Source: Monodelphis domestica
Lineage: Eukaryota; Chordata; Mammalia; Didelphimorphia; Didelphidae
Direction of reading: 5' to 3'
Assembly (NCBI RefSeq): GCF_027887165.1
Contig: NC_077231.1
Coordinates: 193,614,334-193,678,333, forward strand
Length of the DNA: 64,000 nucleotides
Shown here: piece by piece, positions 48,670 through 60,360 of the stretch
Layout: every line of letters begins with the position of its first letter
How positions within the stretch are numbered: the stretch's first letter is position 1
Made by a program: the position numbers and the translations under genes
Notes under the pieces: generated by a model
Database searches by the model: none
What the model was told of the DNA's origin: nothing
Seen by the model: the letters and a program-made list of their open reading frames with translations, nothing else

Positions 48670-49310
48670 GTCATTTTAATGATGCTTGCTCCTATTAGTA
48701 TTAAAAAAATTCATTAATTTAGTAGTTCAGCAATTAGTTTTCCCACTAATTTCAGTCCTTGTATTCAACATGGACTGGCTTTTCAGTTTATGTATGTTCT
48801 TTTCACTTGAATCCACCTCTTCACCTCTGTGTGAAGATTATCCTTCCCTTAAGCAGAGATTTACTGAATCAACCACACATGCTGGCTCTTCCTAAGGCAA
48901 GATATGACACCATTATTACTGGTAAAATATTGCAGATATATCTTACCAGTTAGATAAAGTTGATAGCCTGAAGCTAGTGATATGTCAAGGTCTTTTGTCC
49001 TTGCCCTGGCAGGGTCAAGTATATTATAAAGAACAAATGGGGTTATGGTCTATAGTTAGACTGTTTGAAATATACCAAGACATAAGGAACTCCTTGCCTG
49101 AATATTTGGAGCACTGTTCCCTATTTCTGATTGTATGAGTGTGTCTGTGAAAACATGCCCACTCTACCTCACCCTTCTTCTTCAGATCAGCATTTTCCCT
49201 CCATCTTATTGGTTCAGGAAATGGAGACTTGTCTCTGATTTCCTAAAAAGGAAAAAAAAAATCTTCTTGAAAAAGAATTGATTATGTAACTATCTTGGGC
49301 ACAAAAAGAG
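48670..49310. other. unassigned
   Basis: No gene or repeat recognised. Confidence 0.35.
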
Positions 49311-49344
49311 ATTATTATAATAGGGAGTAGAAAGAAAAGTATAT

Positions 49345-49710
49345 TTGAAGACAGCAGACCTAAGTTTTAATCCTTGCTACCCTAGTGAATTAAGGCAAGT
49401 CATCACCCTTTCTAAGCTCCCTTTTCTTATCTTTAAAAAGAGGGCATTGGTCTAGATCAAGGGTTCTTAGCTTGGGATTCATGAACCTATATATTTTTAT
49501 ATATTTGATCATTTTTCCAATATAGTTAGCTTCCTTTGTAATCACATATATTTCAGTTTATACATTTTTAGACATTATTTTAAAAGAGGTTCATAGGCTT
49601 CACCAAATAGGTGAAAGGACCTACCAAATAGGTCCATGACCTAAAAATATATAAAAAACCCTTGGATTGAAGTCCATGGTCCCTTCTAGTTTTTAATTTA
49701 ATGATTCAGT
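49345..49710 (+). repeat. MIR-like SINE split by a DNA transposon
   Basis: The left half has 'cagacctaagttttaatcct' and 'ggcaagtcatcaccctttc'; the right half 'gaagtccatggtcccttcta'. The insert at 49458-49664 separates them. Confidence 0.55.
49458..49664. mobile_element. short non-autonomous DNA transposon, hAT-like
   Basis: The ends CAAGGGTTCTTA and (complement) CCAAGGGTTTTT are inverted repeats. The interior has 'gttcataggcttcacc' and 'aataggtccatgacc', which I associate with a mammalian MER1-type (hAT) element. It is about 207 bp with no coding capacity. No exact 8-bp TSD is visible. Confidence 0.5.
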
Positions 49711-49714
49711 CAAT

Positions 49715-50385
49715 CAGACATCAAGTCATATTGATCCTGTCTCCACAATTTTCTCACACCCTTTCTCTCAGTCTATTTGCCTCTTAAATCACAATTGTAA
49801 CTGTAATTTTTTGTGGCTTTCTGTGAAATGCTTCCAATAAACTATGGCATTAAGATACCTGTTTACAATTTATTTGCCACTCTGGTCATAGGCTCCTTCT
49901 GAAGCTTCTTTTATGCTGTTTTTCTATTCTCTGAGCCACCATGCTGACTTACTCATGTACTGATGGTTGGTATTAATTTGCTCACCCCATCATGACAACC
50001 TTATTAAGCAATGACTAGACTGAGTGAAACACACCAAGGTACTTGATCATAACGCCTCTATTCTTCTCTCTTTTGCCAAAACTATGATAACATTAGACCA
50101 ATGAATTCCCCAGACGACTGAAATAGCTATGTCATAATTCCTCCATTCTATACCTAATTAAACAAAGGCTCAAAAATGGCAAGTGATTTACATAAGCTCC
50201 TATTGTCAGATCATCCAGTTGGCAGGAAAACCTGAATTGTCTTTCTGTGCTGTGCTCCCACCTACACAGTCACAGCACAGATCTGAGAAAACTCATGCTA
50301 TAGTCCCATTTTAAAATAGAACTTGTGTCTACACTTGCTCTGAAAGTCACATTGGTGATGTGAATTCTATTTAAATGCCTGTAGT
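49715..50385. other. unassigned
   Basis: No gene or repeat recognised. Confidence 0.35.
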
Positions 50386-50386
50386 A

Positions 50387-50490
50387 ATATATATATACAC
50401 ATATATGTATGTATGTATGTATGCATGCATAAGCATACTATATACATGTATATGCATGCATATATACATATATGTATCATATATGTCTGT
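50387..50490 (+). repeat. TA/TG/CATA microsatellite
   Basis: Tandem 'gtat', 'catg' and 'ata' units over about 100 bp. The 112-codon frame starting here is an artefact. Confidence 0.85.
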
Positions 50491-50710
50491 GTGTTATTGT
50501 TCAATAGGTTCAATCATGTCCAACTCTTCCTTACCCTATTGAGGTTTTCTTGGCAAAAATACTCTAGTGGTTTGCCATTTCCTTCTTCAGCCCATTTTCC
50601 AGAGAGGATACTGAAGCAAAAAGGGTTAGGTAACTGCTGGCCCAGGGTCACACAGTTAATAAATGTCTATATAACCAATTTTGAACTTGTCTTCCCAAGT
50701 CCAGGAACAA
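50490..50710 (-). repeat. marsupial tRNA-derived SINE, antisense
   Basis: 'caatcatgtccaactcttcc', 'ttgaggttttcttggcaaaa', 'gtggtttgccatttccttct', 'cccagggtcacacag' are the complement of the SINE at 7841. Confidence 0.75.
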
Positions 50711-50747
50711 AATCCCATCTACTATGCCATGTACTTGCCCTTATGGA

Positions 50748-51665
50748 ATAATAATATGCCATTTATATAGCACTTTAAGGTTAACAAAGTATTTGACAAA
50801 CATCTCATTTGAAAAGCAATATGGTACAGTAGGCAGGATATGTAATTTGGAGTCAGAGTACCTGGATTCAAATGATCTTTGAAAAGTGACTTGGCCTCTC
50901 TGGCCTCATCTATAAAATGAGAGGAATGGACTGAATGCTTTCTAATGGCCTTTCCTAGGTTTTGTAGTAAGCAAAGGAAGATTGCAAAAGGATTTTGCAA
51001 TATGAACTTCATTTGATTGACAGGGACATGTGACAGAAGGTCACATGGGAGCCTGAGTCAAGATTCTAAGGTCCCAACTGTAAAAACACTCTCCTGGAGG
51101 AAGCTTTTGGAGGAGAGTGGAGATTTTCCATCTTTCTACAAGATTTCTGGCCCTTTGGAAGATATCAGCTTGAGTGAGAGAAAATCTGCTTGGACTGCCT
51201 GCAAGCAGCTGGACAGAAGGCCAAAGAAGAACTATCACTTCTCTGCTGGACCTACTTTGGCCACTTCTTCTGGGATCTTGGCTCATATACTGTACTCTAT
51301 TTTGTGAGATTGTGTTTGGGGAAACTTAATTTATTTAGCATAGATAAGTTAGCCATTAAGATAGTTTTAAGGGACTTGGGGGGTTAAGATCAAGACCCTT
51401 CCCTTATCCTTTTACTCTCCTTCCTCTCAATCTTCCCATCAATAAACTTTAAAATATTTAGATGTTTACTTCTTGTTTCTTCCCCTTAACAATCCCACCA
51501 TACCAGTTTAAATCTATGAGCCTGTAGAGGAGATGTTATTATTCTCATTTCAGAAATGAAGAAACAAGCTAAGAGAGTAAATGATCTGCCCAGAATCACA
51601 GAGTTAGTTAATATGTCTTCCTGACTCCTGATCCAGCATCCTATTTACCATGCCAACAGGAATAG
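50748..51665. repeat. L2/MIR-type repeat interrupted twice
   Basis: 'ttatatagcactttaaggtt' and 'catctcatttg' on the left continue after two inserts as 'gagatgttattattctcatt', 'aagaaacaagctaagagag' (about 51530-51665). The first insert is a MIR-like SINE (50815-51005) with 'tcatttga' repeated at about 50807 and 51009; the second is a possible LTR (51018-51491). Confidence 0.5.
51018..51491 (+). mobile_element. possible LTR, family B
   Basis: It starts TGACAGGGACATG and ends TTAACA, with an AATAAA context at about 51441 ('cccatcaataaacttt'). These are typical LTR ends, but there is no clean TSD. Similar LTR-like layouts occur at 24665 and 63182. No retroviral coding sequence. Confidence 0.4.
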
Positions 51666-52621
51666 ATGGGAAATAAATATAAAGAAAATAATGCAAATTC
51701 TTTTGTATCCTTACCCCTTCTTCTTAGACTCTTTTTGAAAATTTGCATGAGGCACAAAGGTTTTATCTGAATGAATTAGAAATGCATCCATTTAGTACAA
51801 CTCTCAAGGTTCATCATGACATGAAAATAAGTAAACCAAGGTTCTAGGAAACTATTCCATGAAGCTCAAGCATGGACTGTTTATATCTTTTGTTGGAAGA
51901 TAAGCCTAGTAGATTTGGGTAAGATGCATTGCCAGAATGTTGGCGATCAGGTAATGATATTTCTGTTTGTTTGTTTATAGCAACTCATTAAACTGTTTAT
52001 TCAGACATGAAGGAGATGTGGTCTGCATCAGTGAATACAATATTCCATACCAATGGAATTATGGAATCTTTAAAGTATTAAAGTTATTGGAAAGTCTGAC
52101 TTTTTGAAGAAAAATTCCAAGAGTGAAGACTAATTTCATCCAGAAAACCAACAACAACCACCCTGCTGGAGTTCAACTAGAACAAAGTAAATAGATTATT
52201 TTACTTACTCACTGTCCTAACTATCCCTGCCCTCGGGGCAAGAGGATCAAAAGGAGTCATTTAAATGAGGGCTCTAGGGGTAGCCCAAAACAAAACATCT
52301 ATATTGCTATGAAAATGAATATTTTGGGAAGGAAACTTTGTAGAGTAGTAAATGTACTGTAACATGAGCAATTATAGCAAGAGTTATTGCAGTTTGAAAG
52401 TTCAGTGTTCTGTCATGGAAGGAGAACACAAAGTTATTAGCACATGGTCCATTGGGAGTGAACTTAATGGAATCTCCACAGGAAGGTGCTGGGCAGTCAT
52501 GAGAAACATCATCTTTCTTTTCCTGGCATGGTCTATAACCTTTGAATAGGATGCAAAGTATTGTTCCTATGACTTTTTTCTTTGTATTCTGTTGGGCAGG
52601 ATTGGGACCTTGGCTCCCACT
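51666..52621. other. unassigned
   Basis: No gene or repeat recognised. The antisense 128-codon frame (52307-52693) crosses into the L1 5' end and has no domain. Confidence 0.35.
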
Positions 52622-53310
52622 AGAAACATCCAAGTTGACTTCGGGGTAAACATGGATACAATCTAGACGTGACTCGCTTTCCCTCCCAAGCACTAAAGGA
52701 AATAGACTACCTCAAAAGAGCATAAAAATCATCTTTGGAAGAATGGAGGGACTCTCCAGTACCCCACAGAAATGAAGGTACGTGGGATTTGAACATTTCC
52801 ACACTATAAGGAGGAGGAAAAGCTCACACAAAAACGTGAACTGAGGCACCCCTCCCCCACACAGACACCCCCAAACCAGAGTAAGCTATCAGAGTGCTCA
52901 CTGGGACAGCAGGTGAGTGAGGAGCATCTCTGTCTGGGGGGAACACCAGGGTCCTTGGGTTCTAAAGACTGCAAGGAAACAACCTCTCAGGGCTCTTTCA
53001 CAGGAGAATCCTGTGCTGAGCACAGGGGGCTGTGGAACTGAAATCTGGGGCTGTTCACTGAGAACCTGGGTGGAGCTGAACACCTGGGTGGGCCACTCTG
53101 AATGCTTGGGCAGTTGGGATAAACACAGGGGCCCATGCTCTAAGAAACCTAGGAGGCTGGGAAGAACTAGCCTAAGGCAACTTACTAAATTCACAGGAAA
53201 CCCGCCCATATCACCCAAACCCCAGACCAAAAAAGAAAGTGGAATAAAACCACCAAAGGGATGGCTCACATAGCCCAAAATCAAGCCTCCAAATAGGAAG
53301 GGGGGGGGGT

Positions 53311-54232
53311 GACTATTGAAAACTTTTATGGAGGGAGTACCCAAAGAAAAGAAGAGAATAAGGATGAAATCCAAACAAAATCAAAACATGCCTTGCAAAA
53401 TGGAAACTATCCACAAGCTCTGAAAGATCTCAAACTGGAGGTTACCCAAAAGATGGAAACCTTTTGGGGGAAAAAATGGGAGAAAGAGATCAGGAGTCTG
53501 ATAGAAAAGACTTCACAATTGGAGAAGGAGCTGGAAGCATCTAATAGAAGGGCAGACAAAGCTGAAAAGCAAACCAGTCAATAACAACCAGAATTAAGCA
53601 AATGGAAGACGAGATTACAGCAAGAATCAATAAAGCAAAGCCAAAAAATTAATGAATTAGAAGAAAACATAAAATATCTCACTGAAAAGGTCACAGACTT
53701 GGAAAACAGAGGAAGAGACAACCTCAGAATTATTGGTCTCCCCAAAAAAACAGAGATAAACAAAAACCTCGATGCTGTTCAACAGGAGATTATAGAAGAA
53801 AATTGTCCACATGTTCTGGAGTAAGGGGGCAAAATAGAAATAGAAAGGGTTCATAGAACACCCTCTATACTAAATCCCCAAAAGACAACCCCCAGGAATG
53901 TAATCGCCAAATTCAAGAGCTTCCAAGAAAAGGAGAAAATCCTACAAGAAGCAAAGAAGAGGAGTTTCAGATATAGGGGGGCTCCCATAAGGATCACACA
54001 TGACTTAGCGGCTAACACACTAAGAGACCACAAAGCATGGAACACGATATTTAGAAAGGCAAGAGAGCTGGGTCTCCAACCAAGAATCAACTACCCAGCA
54101 AAACTGACTATATACTTCCAGGGGAAAGTATGGGCATTCAACAAAATAGAAGATTTCCAAGCATTTGCTAAGAAAAGACCAGAACTTAGTGGAAAATTTG
54201 ATATCCAATCACAGAAAGCAAGAGAAACATGA
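53311..54232 (+). pseudogene. L1 ORF1, copy 4, broken
   Basis: A coiled-coil frame is open to TAA 53582. The reading then continues in other frames: 'ENIKYLTEKVTDLENRG', the RRM 'DNLRIIGLPK', a stop TAA at about 53822, then the C-terminal domain ('PAKLTIYFQGKVWAF') to TGA at about 54230. I found no good ATG at the usual start; the frame is open from about 53309. Confidence 0.82.
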
Positions 54233-54920
54233 AAAGGTAAATATGAAAGAAAGGGAAAAGGAGATAAAGCTTATCTTTTTCTTTAAGTCAAACTCTATTC
54301 TATAAGGAATACATTTATATCAAATTATATATATTAATATGTGGGGAAAATGTATTGTGTAACTCTCAAAAATTGTATGCATCATAAGAGTAGTTAGAAG
54401 AATCATGCATAGGGAAAGATTGGGGCATCAAGAAGATTTGGTGAAAGGGGGGGCAAAGAAAGAAAAAGCGAGGGGGAATCGTCGATAATACTAACATTTA
54501 CTTCAAGAAATGGGGGGGGGGACTAAAAAGAATAATCTTTCCCATACAAAGATACACATGGGAAGGGGAGAGGAAGAACTCTCATATGAGAAGGAGAGGA
54601 AGAGAGCATGAAGTGGAATGACTTAAACCTTACTCTCAGTGAAATCAAATCTGAGAGTGAAGAACATCTAGATCCAGTGGGATCCTGAATTCTATCTTAT
54701 CCAACAGGGTAAGAAAGAAAGGAAAATCAAGGAGAGGGAAGGGGGAAGGAGTATAAAAAGGGAGGGAAGGAGAGGGGGAGGAGAAGGGAGCATAAAAAGG
54801 GAGGGGCAAGAAAGGGAAGCATATCAAGGGAGGGGACTAGGGGGACTGACCTAAAGTAAATCACTGGTTCAAAAGGATATAGCTAAAGAAGAAAGGTCAG
54901 AACTAGGGGAAGATATCAAA

Positions 54921-57900
54921 ATGCCAGGGAATCCACAAGTGACAATAATACCTTTGAACGTGAATGGGATGAACTCACCCATAAAACATAGACAAATAGC
55001 AGATTGGATTAGAACCCAAAACCCTACCATTTGATGTCTTCAAGAAACACATATGAGGTGAGTTGATACTCACAAGGTTAGAATTAAAGGATGGAATAAG
55101 ACCTTTTGGGCCTCAACTGATAGAAAGAAGGCAGGAGTTGCAATCATGATATCTGACAAAGCCAAAAAAAAAATAGACCTGATCAAAAGGGATAGGGAAG
55201 GTAAATATATTCTGTTAAAAGGGAGTATAGACAATGAGGAAATATCATTAATCAACATGTACGCACCAAATGGTATAGCATCCAAATTTTTAATGGAGAA
55301 ACTAGGAGAATTGAAGAAGGAAATAGACAGTAAAACCATATTAGTGGGAGACTTGAACCAACCACTATCAAATTTAGATAAATCACACCAAAAAATAAAT
55401 AAGAAAGAGGTAAAAGAAGTGAATGAAATCTTAGAAAAATTAGAGTTAATAGACATATGGAGAAAAATAAATAGGGACAAAAAGAAATACACCTTCTTCT
55501 CAGCACCACATGGCACATTCACAAAAATAGATCATACACTAGGTCACAGGAACATGGCACGTGAATGCAGAAAAGCAGAAATAATAAATGCAACCTTTTC
55601 AGATCATTAAGCAATAAAAACATTGATTGGAAAGGGTACATGGAGAGCCAAATCAAAAAGTAATTGGAAATTAAATAATATGATACTCCAAAATTGGTTA
55701 GTTAGAGAAGAAATCATAGAAACAATAATTTCATTGAGGAAAATGACAATGGTGAGACATCCTTTCAAACCTTATGGGATGCAGTCAAAGCAGTACTTAG
55801 AGGAAAATTCATATCCATGAGTGCATATATTAACAAATTAGGGAGGGCAGAGATCAATGAATTGTAAATGCAAATCAAAAACTTGAGAACAAACCAATTA
55901 AAAACCTCCAGAAGAAAACCAAACTAGAGATCCTAAAAATTAAGGGAGAAATTAATAAAATCAAAAGTGATAGAACTATTGAGCTAATAAACAAGACTAG
56001 AAGCTGGTACTTTGAAAAAACAGACAAAATAGACAAAGTACTGGTCAATCTAATTAAAAAAATGAAAGAAGAAAGGCAAATTAACAGCATCAAGGATGAA
56101 AAGGGGGACCTCACCTACAACGAAGAGGAAATTAAGGCAATCATTAAAAACTACTTTGCCCAACTATATGACAATAAATATACCAACCTAGGTGATATGG
56201 ATGAATATTTTAAAAAATATAAATTCCCTAGACTAACAGAAGAAGAAATAGATTTCTTAAATAATCCCATATCAGAAAAAAAATCCAACAGGCCATCAAA
56301 GAACTTCCTAAGAAAAAATCCCCCGGACCTGATGGATTCACCAGTGAATTCTATCAAACATTCAAAGAACAACTAACCCCAATACAAACTATTTGACATA
56401 ATAAGCAAAGAGGGAGTTCTACCAAATTCCTTTTATTACACAAACGGGGTACTAATTCCAAAGCCAGGCAGGCCAAAAACAGAGAAAGAAAACTATAGCC
56501 CAATCTCCCTAATGAATATAGATGCAAAAATCTTAAATAGGATACTAGCAAAAAGACTCCAGCAAGTGATTAGAAGAGACATTCACCATGATCAAGTAGG
56601 ATTTATACCAGGAATGCAGGGCTGGTTCAATATTAGGAAAACAATCCACATAATTGACCACATTAACAAGCAAACCAATAAAAATCACATGATTCTTTTA
56701 ATAGACGCAGAAAAAGACTTTGATAAAATACAACATCCATTCCTATTAAAAACACTCGAAAGCATAGGAATAGAAGGGTCGTTCCTAAAAATAATAAACA
56801 GTATATATCTAAAACCATCAACTAATATCATCTGCAATTTGGATAAACTAGATGCATTCCCATTAAGATCAGGAGTGAAGCAAGGATGCCCATTATCACC
56901 TCTATTATTTGACATTGTACTAGAAACACTAGCAGTAGCAATTAGAGAAGAAAAAGAAATTGAAGGCATTAAAATTGGCAATGAGGAGACCAAGTTATCA
57001 CTCTTTGCGGATGACATGATGGTCTACTTAATGAATCCTAGAGATTCAACCAAAAAGCTAATCAGAATAATCAACAACTTTAGCAAAGTTGCAGGAAACA
57101 AAATAAACCTACATAAGTCATCAGCATTTCTATATATTTCCAACACAGCTCAGCAGCAAGAGATCCCATTCAAAATTACCTTAGACAAAATAAAATATTT
57201 AGGAATCTATTTACCGAGACAAACACAGGAACTTTATGAACACAACTACAAAACACTTTCCACACAACTAAAACTAGACTTGAACAATTGGAAAAACATT
57301 AACTGTTCATGGGTAGGACAAGCCAATATAATAAAAATGACCAAATTTACAAAGAGCTAAATCAATTGTACAAAAAATCAAGCCATTCTCCAATTGATAA
57401 TTGGGCATGGGACATAAACAAGCAGTTCTCAGCCAAAGAAATCAAAACTATTAATAAGCACACGAAAAAGTGTTCTACATCTCTTATAATCAGAGAGATG
57501 CAAATCAAAACAACCCTGAGGTATCACCTCACACCTAGCAGATTGGCTAACATGACAGCTATGGAAAATAATGAATGCTGTAGGGGATGTGGCAAAGTAG
57601 GGACATTAATTCATTGCTGGTGGAGTTGTGAATTGATCCAACCTTTCTGGAGGGCAATTTGGAACTATGCCCAAAGGGTGATAAAAGACTGTCTGCCCTT
57701 TGATCCAGCCATAGCACTGCTGGGTTTGTACCCCAAAGAGATAATAAGGAAAAAGACTTGTACAAGAATAGTCATAGCTGCATTCTTTGTGGTGGCCAAA
57801 AATTGGAAAATGAGGTGATGCCCTTCAATTTGGGAATGGCTGAACAAATTGTGGTATATGTTGGTGATGGAATACTTTTGTTCTAAAAAGGAATAATAAA

Positions 57901-58020
57901 GTAAAGGAATTCCATGGAGACTTGAACAACCTCCAAGAAGTGATACAGAGCAAAAGGAGCAGAACCAGGAAAACATTATACACAGAGACTGATAAACTGT
58001 GGTACAATCGAAGGTAATGG
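54921..58020 (+). pseudogene. L1 ORF2, copy 4, deleted and frameshifted
   Basis: Endonuclease from ATG 54921, with TGA at about 55034 where other copies have Cys, then an open frame 55146-55610 ('LVGDLNQPLS'). Further frameshifts precede a 282-codon reverse transcriptase frame, 56512-57360, with FADD at 57004-57015. At about 57346 some 690 bp are deleted relative to copy 2. The C-terminal region (57309-57818 frame) keeps Cys-Cys-Arg-Gly-Cys where other copies have Cys-Trp (or stop)-Arg-Gly-Cys. Confidence 0.88.
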
Positions 58021-58127
58021 ACTTCTCTATTAGTGTCAATGCAATGTCCCTGAACAATCTGCAGGGATCTAAAAAACACTATCCACAAGCAGAGGATAAA
58101 CTATGGGAGTAAAAACACCGAGGAAAA

Positions 58128-59886
58128 CAATTGGAAAAACATCAACTGCTCATGGATAGGACGAGCCAATATAATAAAAATGACCATCCTACCCAAACTT
58201 ATTTATCTATTTAATGCCATACCCATTGAACTCCCAAAATATTTCTTTACTGATTTAGAAAAAACCATAACAAAATTCATTTGGAATAACAAAAGATCAA
58301 GGATATCCAGGGAAATAATGAAAAAAAAAAAAACACATATGATGGGGGCCTTGCAGTCCCAGACCTTAAACTATATTAGAAGGAAGCAGTCATCAAAACA
58401 ATTTGGTACTGGCTAAGAAACAGAAAGGAAGATCAGTGGAATAGACTGGGGGAAAGCGACCTCAGCAAGACAGTATACGATAAACCCAAAGATCCCAGCT
58501 TTTGGGACAAAAATCCACTATTCGATAAAAACTGCTGGGAAAATTGGAAGACAGTATGGGAGAGATTGGGAATCGATCAACACCTCACACCCTACACCAA
58601 GATAAATTCAAAATGGGTGAATGACTTAAACATAAAGAAGGAAACTATAAGTAAATTGGGTAAACACAGAATAGTATACATGTCAGACCTTTGGGAGGGG
58701 AAAGGCTTTAAAACCAAGCAAGACATAGAAAGAATCACAAAATGTAAAATAAATAATTTTGACTACATCAAATTAAAAAGCTTTTGTACAAACAAAACCA
58801 ATGTAACTAAAATCAGAAGGGAAACAACAAATTGGGAAAAAATCTTCATAGAAACCTCTGACAAAGGTTTAATACTCAAATTTATAAAGAGCTAAATCAA
58901 TTGTACAAAAAATCAAGCCATTCTCCAATTGATAAATAGGCAAGGGACATGGATAGGCAGTTCTCAGATAAAGAAATCAAAACTATTAACAAGCACATGA
59001 AGAAGTGTTCTAAATCTCTTATAATCAGAGAGATGCAAATCAAAACAACTCTGAGGTATGACCTCACACCTAGCAGATTGGCTAACATGACAGCAAAGGA
59101 AAGTAATGAATGCTGGAGGGGATGTGGAAAAGTAGGGACACTAATTCATTGCTGGTGGAGTTGTGAACTGATCCAACCATTCTGGAGGGCAATTTGGAAC
59201 TATGCCCAAAGGGCGACAAAAGAATATCTACCCTTTGATCCAGCCATAGCACTGCTGGGTCTGTACCCCAAAGAGATAATAGACAAAAAGACTTGTACAA
59301 GAATATTCCTAGCTGTGCTCTTTGTGGTGGCCAAAAACTGGAAAAGGAGGGGATGCCCATCAATTGGGGAATGGCTGAACAAATTGTGGTATATGTTGGT
59401 GATGGAATACTATTGTGCAAAAAGCAATAATAAAGTGGAGGAATTCCATGGAGACTGGAACAACCTCCGGGAAGTGATGCAGAGTGAGAGGAGCAAACTA
59501 GGAGAACATTGTACACAGAGACTAATACACTGTGGTATAATCGAATGCAATGGACTTCTCCATTGGTGGTGGTGTAATGGCCCAGAACAATCTGCAGGGA
59601 TCTAGGAGAAAAAACACTATTCATAAGCAAAGGATAAAGTATGGGAGTGGAAACACCAAGGAAAAGCAACTGCCTGACTACAGCGGTTGAGGGGACATGA
59701 CAGAGGAGAGACTCTAAACAAAACTCTAATGCAAATATTAACAACATGGCAATGGGTTCCAATCAAGAACACGTGACACCCAGTGGAATCACGCGTCGGC
59801 TATGGGGTGTGGGGGGGAGGAAAAGAAAATGATCTTTATCTTTAATGAATAATGCTTGGAAATGATCAAATAAAATATTATTAAAA
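58128..59886 (+). mobile_element. 5'-truncated LINE-1 nested in copy 4
   Basis: It begins in ORF2 ('caattggaaaaacatcaact') and runs to an A tail. 'aaaaacaccgaggaaaa', part of the host L1's 3' UTR, occurs at 58111-58127 and again at 59887-59903, a clean 17-bp TSD. It is therefore younger than copy 4. Confidence 0.93.
58180..59605 (+). pseudogene. L1 ORF2 C-terminal part, nested copy
   Basis: Three frames follow one another: 58180-58416 (ended by a 13-A run near 58321), 58566-58895 and 58949-59605. A stop TAG near 58937 replaces the Trp of 'DKWARD'. The last 218 codons hold the intact Cys motif, CX3CX7HX4C, at 59111-59164, the only intact tryptophan form in the window. No catalytic domain. Confidence 0.85.
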
Positions 59887-60194
59887 AAAAACACCGAGGA
59901 AAAGCAACTGCTTGACTACAGGGGAGAAGGGGATACAACTGAGGAGAGACTAAATGAACACTCTAATGCAAATACCAACAATATGGAAATGGGTTCAAAC
60001 CAAGAACACATGTGATACCCAGTGGAATTATGCATCGGCTATGGGAGAGGTGGTGGGAAGGGGGAGGGGGAGGAAAAGAAAATGACCTTTTTTTCCAAGG
60101 AATAATGTTTGGAAAGACCAAATAAAATAATGTTTAAAGTGAAAAAAAAAAAGAAACATTCAAGTTTTAATGATAGAGTAGGAATTGTAGATTT

Positions 60195-60360
60195 AGACTT
60201 GAAAGAAATATTTGGTTTTTATATAGTCCTTGCCCCTCATTATACAAATGAGGAAAGTGAGGCTCAAAAAGATCAAATAACTTGCCCAAAGTCACACAGT
60301 GATCTGGAATTTGAAACCAATCTTCTTCTTCCAAATCCCTTGCCCTTTCCACTAAATGCA
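60195..60360 (-). repeat. MIR-like SINE, antisense
   Basis: 'aatgaggaaagtgaggctca', 'aataacttgcccaaagtcac' and 'gatctggaatttgaaacc' are in reverse-strand MIR order. Confidence 0.62.

Larger units (their letters stand above)
52637..60151 (+). mobile_element. full-length LINE-1, copy 4, with an L1 nested in its 3' UTR
   Basis: The 5' end, 'gacttcggggtaaacatgg', aligns with the starts of copies 1 and 2. ORF1 (about 53311-54232) and ORF2 (54921 to about 58020) are followed by a 3' UTR interrupted at 58128-59886 by another L1, then the terminal 'ataaaataatgtttaaa'. A 15-bp TSD with one mismatch, 'agaaacatccaagtt' versus 'agaaacattcaagtt', lies at 52622-52636 and 60152-60166. It is inactive, with stops in both ORFs and an internal deletion. 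Confidence 0.9.
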
